Part shown: in pieces, positions 4,950-8,092 of the stretch
How positions within the stretch are numbered: position 1 is the first letter of the stretch
How the letters are laid out: the number at the start of each line of letters is the position of its first letter
NCBI GenBank assembly: GCA_026391235.1
Contig: JAPLDV010000261.1
Span: 1 to 8,092, forward strand
Length of the DNA stretch: 8,092 nt
Reading direction: 5' to 3'
Source of the DNA: Bacteroidia bacterium
Lineage (GTDB): Bacteria > Bacteroidota > Bacteroidia > Bacteroidales > UBA12481
Translations under genes and position numbers: made by a program
Notes under the pieces: generated by a model
The model's database searches: none
Seen by the model: the letters and a program-made list of their open reading frames with translations, nothing else
What the model was told of the DNA's origin: nothing

Positions 4950-5363
4950 ATGAAAGTACTGATCCTATGCACCGGCCACTCCTGCCGCAGCCAGATGGCC
5001 CTGGGATTTTTGAAATCCTTTCATCCCGACTGGGAAGTATTGTCGGCTGGCACCAAACCTGCCGAAAGAGTTAATAAATATGCCATTAAAGTAATGGCTG
5101 AAAAGGGGATCGATATCACCGGTGAACATCCCAAACCAGTTGATCAGTTTATACAGGATAAATTCGACTACGTGGTGACGGTTTGCTCCGGTGCGCGTGA
5201 AGTCTATCCGGTATTTACCGGAAAGGTCAGGCACCGGATCCACATCGGGTTTGATGATCCGGCCGATGCCGCTGGCACCGAAAATGAGATAATGCCAGTA
5301 TACCGGAGGGTCAGGGATCAGATAGAGGAGGGCTTCCGCGAATTCCCCTGTATCACCATATGA
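4950..5363 (+). CDS. arsC: Arsenate reductase, low-molecular-weight phosphatase type, with third relay Cys replaced
   Basis: A 137-residue cytoplasmic protein of the LMW-PTPase/ArsC class. The P-loop is C7-TGHSC12-R13-S (C-x5-R), the nucleophile of arsenate reduction; the fourth position is usually Asn (CTGNSCRS) and is His10 here. The acid loop is FDDPAD with D102/D103. In thioredoxin-coupled ArsC a cysteine relay follows the P-loop, as in the pattern VTVCxxAxExCPVF. Here C79 is present (VVTVCSGA) but the second cysteine is Tyr86 (REVYPVF). One G-to-A change, TGT to TAT, would explain it. C12 or C134 might substitute, or the enzyme may be inactive or act as a phosphatase. The ATG at 4950 begins the family-typical MKVLILCTG. 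The stop overlaps the arsP start (ATGA, 5360-5363), so the two are translationally coupled. Confidence 0.82.
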   Translation: MKVLILCTGHSCRSQMALGFLKSFHPDWEVLSAGTKPAERVNKYAIKVMAEKGIDITGEHPKPVDQFIQDKFDYVVTVCSGAREVYPVFTGKVRHRIHIGFDDPADAAGTENEIMPVYRRVRDQIEEGFREFPCITI

Positions 5364-6421
5364 GGGCAGCAGATCATCGCATGACAATCCATGACCGGTC
5401 CGCCGGAGCCGCCGGGAAAGCAATGCTTATCCTCGCCGGCCTGCTCACTTGGATAATGGTTTATACCCAGCTGAAACCGATCTCAGACTGGCTGGCCGAA
5501 GATGTATTCGGACTGGAATCCGGAAAACATCTGACTGAAGCTTTGCGGTTTTTTATTTTCGAGGTGCCAAAAGTGCTCTTGCTCCTTGTACTCATCATCT
5601 TTTTTGTGGGAATCATCCGGTCCTTTTTTACACCGGAACGCACCCGGAAGGCATTGGAAGGGAAATCACTGTTCACAGGTAATGTACTGGCAGCCATGCT
5701 GGGTATAGTTACCCCATTCTGCTCCTGCTCAGCGATCCCTCTTTTCCTGGGATTTATGGAGGCAGGGGTGCCCCTTGGCGTTACTTTCTCCTTTCTTATA
5801 GCCGCCCCGATGATCAATGAGGTGGCTGTGATTCTCCTGTTTGGGATGTTCGGCTGGAAGGTGGCCCTGATCTATGTGCTGACAGGCCTGCTATTGGCAA
5901 TCCTGGCAGGATGGATTATCGGGAAACTGAAATTGGAGAAATGGGTGGAAAGCTGGGTATATGCGGTAAAATCAGGACAGGAAGGTGCCGCGGAGGAGAA
6001 ACCCAGCGTCCTGCAGCGTGTCCGGTTCGGGCGGGATGCAGTAAGGGAAATCGTCGGAAAGGTCTGGATCTATATCGTCATCGGAATTGCAGTGGGGGCC
6101 GCAGCCCATGGTTTTGTTCCTGAAAAATTCATGGCTGAATTAATGGGTGAATCCACCTGGTACTCTGTTCCGCTTTCCATTCTGATCGGCGTACCCCTGT
6201 ACTCCAATGCAGCCGGAATCATACCGATAGTAAGCGTCCTGATCGAAAAGGGAGTTCCACTCGGAACCGCCCTGGCTTTTATGATGTCAGTCATCGGACT
6301 TTCACTGCCGGAGATGATCATTTTGCGTAAAGTATTGAAATTAAGACTGATCATGGTCTTTGTGGGTGTTGTTTCACTTGGAATTATTATCGTCGGTTAC
6401 CTGTTCAACTTCATTTACTGA
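5360..6421 (+). CDS. arsP: ArsP-type organoarsenical efflux permease
   Basis: A 353-residue inner-membrane permease of the ArsP/DUF318 family with about eight hydrophobic segments. The hallmark TPFCSCSAIPLFLGF carries C121 and C123, followed by EAGVPLGVTFSFLIAAPMINE. The second half repeats the pattern as VPLYSNAAGIIPI and EKGVPLGTALAFMMSVIGLSLPE, showing the internal two-fold duplication of the family. Known ArsP proteins export trivalent organoarsenicals such as MAs(III) and reduced aromatic arsenicals, using thiols for binding. The related SO_0444-type permeases export other metals, so the substrate is inferred from context. The start at 5360 overlaps the arsC stop; ATG at 5381 is an alternative. 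The gene appears intact and full length. An octamer tandem array begins 5 nt after the stop. Confidence 0.85.
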   Translation: MRAADHRMTIHDRSAGAAGKAMLILAGLLTWIMVYTQLKPISDWLAEDVFGLESGKHLTEALRFFIFEVPKVLLLLVLIIFFVGIIRSFFTPERTRKALEGKSLFTGNVLAAMLGIVTPFCSCSAIPLFLGFMEAGVPLGVTFSFLIAAPMINEVAVILLFGMFGWKVALIYVLTGLLLAILAGWIIGKLKLEKWVESWVYAVKSGQEGAAEEKPSVLQRVRFGRDAVREIVGKVWIYIVIGIAVGAAAHGFVPEKFMAELMGESTWYSVPLSILIGVPLYSNAAGIIPIVSVLIEKGVPLGTALAFMMSVIGLSLPEMIILRKVLKLRLIMVFVGVVSLGIIIVGYLFNFIY

Positions 6422-6426
6422 CCATC

Positions 6427-6498
6427 ATTGGCACATTGGCACATTGTTATATTGGTACATTGGCAAATTAGCATATTAGCATATTAACAAATCAGCAC
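6427..6498 (+). repeat. Nine 8-nt tandem units between arsP and acr3
   Basis: Nine units stand in perfect 8-nt register, drifting from ATTGGCAC (first two) through ATTGTTAT, ATTGGTAC and ATTGGCAA to ATTAGCAT (twice), ATTAACAA and ATCAGCAC. The array fills almost the whole gap and ends 3 nt before the acr3 start codon, so it would form that gene's ribosome-loading region if cotranscribed. Confidence 0.88.
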
Positions 6499-6501
6499 AC
6501 C

Positions 6502-7547
6502 ATGAAGAAGTTGTCTTTCCTGGATAGGTTCCTCACCCTCTGGATCTTCCTGGCGATGCTGGTTGGAGTGCTCTGAGGATATTTTTCACCATCAGTCGCT
6601 GATTTCTGGAATTCGATGAGCTCGGGGACAACCAACATCCCCATTGCCATCGGCTTGATTATCATGATGTATCCGCCTCTGGCCAAGGCGAAATATGAAG
6701 AATTGGGAAGAGTATTCAAAGATTGGAGAATTCTCCTTTTGTCGCTTATCCAAAACTGGATTGTCGGTCCGATCCTGATGTTTTTCCTGGCCATTTTATT
6801 GTTGCCTGATTTGCTGCACTATATGACAGGCTTGATACTCATTGGGTTAGCCAGATGCATTGCGATGGTGATCGTCTGGAATGACCTTGCAAAAGGCGAT
6901 ACTGAATATGCAGCCGGTCTGGTGGCTTTCAACAGCATTTTCCAGGTACTCTTTTTCTCGGTGTATGCTTACGTGTTTATCACTATTATTCCTGATTGGT
7001 TTGGCCGCGAAACCACCGAAGTACATATTACGATGGGACAGATCGCCAAAAGTGTTTTTATTTATCTCGGTATTCCTTTCATTGCCGGAATGATTACCAG
7101 ATTTACCGTATAAAGATTAAAGATAAAACCTGGTATCATGAGAAATTCATTCCCAAGATCAGTCCTCTGACCCTCATCGCTCTTCTCTTTACGATTCTTG
7201 TCATGTTCTCACTTAAAGGGGATTATATCATCAGGTTGCCGCTGGATGTTGTCCGTATTGCCATTCCGCTGGTGATCTATTTCCTGGTGATGTTTGTGAT
7301 ATCCTTTTTCATGGCCAAACGAACCGGAGCCGGTTATACCAAAAATGCAACTATTTCATTTACAGCAGCCAGTAATAACTTTGAGCTGGCAATAGCAGTG
7401 GCAATATCGGTTTTCGGGATTAATTCCGGTGAGGCATTCGCAGCTGTTATCGGACCCCTTGTCGAGGTTCCGGTTTTAATCGGCCTGGTGAATGTGGCTC
7501 TCAGGTGGCAGAAACGGTTCTGGCCTCAACAACAACCTCTTATCTAA
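6502..7547 (+). pseudogene. acr3: ACR3-family arsenite efflux permease, broken by a TGA codon and a 1-nt frameshift
   Basis: Reading from ATG 6502 gives MKKLSFLDRFLTLWIFLAM, then in-frame TGA at 6574-6576, then [20 protein letters not shown] and onward in the same frame. It includes [16 protein letters not shown] with the conserved transport cysteine (codon 6856). This frame ends at TAA 7111-7113, but homology resumes one base back: [21 protein letters not shown] through the [13 protein letters not shown] motif and [16 protein letters not shown] to TAA 7547. One missing base at about 7105-7113 explains it. Restored, the protein would have about 348 residues, normal for ACR3, which exports arsenite using the proton motive force. 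Motifs are otherwise well kept, so the damage is recent or artefactual. A downstream ATG at 6616 would give a fragment lacking the first transmembrane helix. Confidence 0.88.
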
Positions 7548-7600
7548 ACTCTTTTGATGTTTTCCCTGGCCTGATTTTCCATACTAGCCTGAGTAATTCA

Positions 7601-7692
7601 CTAACTTTGTAAACTCTATGCAACCTTTGTGACCTCCATGGTAAGAAAGAATAACCACAAAGGCCACTAAGTTTTTCGCAAAGAACACAAAG
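7601..7692. repeat. Degenerate inverted repeat of the CCTTTGTGG / CCACAAAGG type
   Basis: The left part carries CTTTGT and CCTTTGTG (7624-7631). The right part carries ACCACAAAGG (7654-7663), then TAAGTTTTTCGCAAAGAACACAAAG. CCTTTGTG pairs with CACAAAGG at 7656-7663 around about 24 nt. It resembles dispersed intergenic repeats common in Bacteroidota. Between the acr3 stop and this repeat (7548-7600) nothing else is recognisable. Confidence 0.6.
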
Positions 7693-7696
7693 AAAG

Positions 7697-7999
7697 GATT
7701 CAGGAAAAATCCGGACTTATGAACTCCTTTCGAATTTGGTTAGGGAGCCACTAACGGATGAAAATTTTCCATCTCTCCTACCGGCCCTGTTCAAGGATGA
7801 CATGAATATAATAGGTGCCGCACGGGTACTCTGAGAGACCGATTTGGAATTGATTTGCACGAGATATCCGCCCCGTTCAACCGCGCAAAGGGAGGCAGCC
7901 AGATTAATTATGGAAGGAGGACTCTCAGCCGAAAGAGAACCGAAAGAACATAAATGCATGGCCGGCTTGAAAATGGCTCTGTTGCAGAACATTCCCTGA
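7697..7999 (+). pseudogene. Degraded 3' part of an unrecognised gene
   Basis: One plus-strand frame from 7697 to TGA 7997-7999 is open except for a single TGA at 7832-7834. Before it the frame reads TYELLSNLVREPLTDENFPS and LLPALFKDDMNIIGAARVL; after it, ETDLELICTRYPPRSTAQRE, then AARLIMEGGLSAEREPKEHK and CMAGLKMALLQNIP. The composition (charged and helical, few rare residues) looks like real protein, unlike the Ser/Arg-rich reading on the opposite strand. No start codon context or 5' part is seen, and the repeat at 7601-7692 abuts it. I do not recognise the family. It could also be a chance open frame. Confidence 0.4.
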
Positions 8000-8059
8000 G
8001 ATCTGCATATCCGTAATATTTTGTCTAACTTTTAGCCGTAAACCTAAAGCCGGATTGTT

Positions 8060-8092
8060 ATGAAAAAACTAGTTTTTTATTTATTCGTTGTG
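8060..8092 (+). CDS. Start of a signal-peptide protein, truncated by the window end
   Basis: ATG at 8060 begins MKKLVFYLFVV, the positively charged and hydrophobic start of a Sec signal peptide, and stays open to the window end. Eleven codons are visible, so the product cannot be named. An imperfect -7 box (ATATTTTG, 8016-8023) lies 36 nt upstream, compatible with a separate transcription unit. Confidence 0.5.
   Translation, partial: MKKLVFYLFVV

Noticed and set aside
4942..4953. Three-codon upstream frame (MVK) overlapping the arsC start as ATGA
   Set aside because: So short a frame arises easily by chance in an A-rich leader; no evidence of regulation.
2751..6421. A genetic code in which TGA is a sense codon
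   Set aside because: arsC ends at TGA exactly where its family ends and overlaps the arsP start; arsP also ends with TGA at its natural C-terminus before a repeat. TGA is a stop here.
6427..6498. CRISPR or origin iterons
   Set aside because: The units are only 8 nt with no spacers, no cas or rep gene is near, and the units drift gradually like a slippage array.
6574..6603. Selenocysteine at the acr3 TGA, with a small hairpin ATCAG-TCG-CTGAT 14 nt downstream
   Set aside because: The hairpin is only 5 bp with a 3-nt loop. The position is not a cysteine in ACR3 proteins as I know them, and a second lesion exists further down the gene.
7717..7992. Minus-strand 91-codon open frame
   Set aside because: Ser/Arg-rich composition typical of an antisense reading; the plus-strand frame over the same bases looks more like protein.

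Overview
The window looks like chromosomal DNA of a Bacteroidota bacterium, probably Bacteroidales-like. The evidence is -7 promoter boxes of the Bacteroidota form TAnnTTTG in front of two divergent genes, starts without a Shine-Dalgarno sequence, and spacers filled with short 7-8 nt tandem arrays and degenerate inverted repeats of a kind common in that phylum. No rRNA, tRNA, CRISPR array, transposase or integrase is visible.

Layout. 1-184 is a repeat-bearing spacer. 185-742 is a peroxiredoxin-like thioredoxin-fold protein and 762-1892 an RlmI-type 23S rRNA methyltransferase with a short internal C-terminal deletion. Convergent to it, at 1907-2290 on the minus strand, is a small secreted protein with 19 cysteines. 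It shares a roughly 140-bp divergent control region with arsR (2430-2753). From there to 7547 everything is an arsenic locus on the plus strand: arsR, a small thioredoxin-fold arsE-like gene, a frameshifted arsF, the membrane permease arsG, a 59-codon remnant of the arsenite methyltransferase arsM, a rhodanese-like protein without its catalytic cysteine, a low-molecular-weight-phosphatase-type arsC, the permease arsP, and a broken ACR3 arsenite exporter. 7548-8059 has no intact gene but holds a repeat and the degraded 3' part of an unrecognised gene. A new signal-peptide gene starts at 8060 and runs off the window.

How it fits together. ArsR would sense trivalent arsenic and derepress the locus. 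The arsE/arsF/arsG trio matches the system described for nitro-substituted aromatic arsenicals (thiol redox proteins plus an efflux permease). ArsP exports trivalent organoarsenicals, ArsM makes methylarsenicals, and ArsC plus ACR3 handle arsenate and arsenite. What stands out is the uneven state of repair. arsF (1-nt shift), arsM (two large internal deletions), arsC (loss of the last cysteine of the relay) and acr3 (nonsense codon plus 1-nt shift) are all damaged, while arsR, arsE, arsG and arsP are open and motif-complete. This is either an arsenic island in decay or, for the point lesions, uncorrected sequencing error. The most novel-looking intact item is the divergent cysteine-rich secreted protein, a candidate extracytoplasmic metal or arsenic binder.
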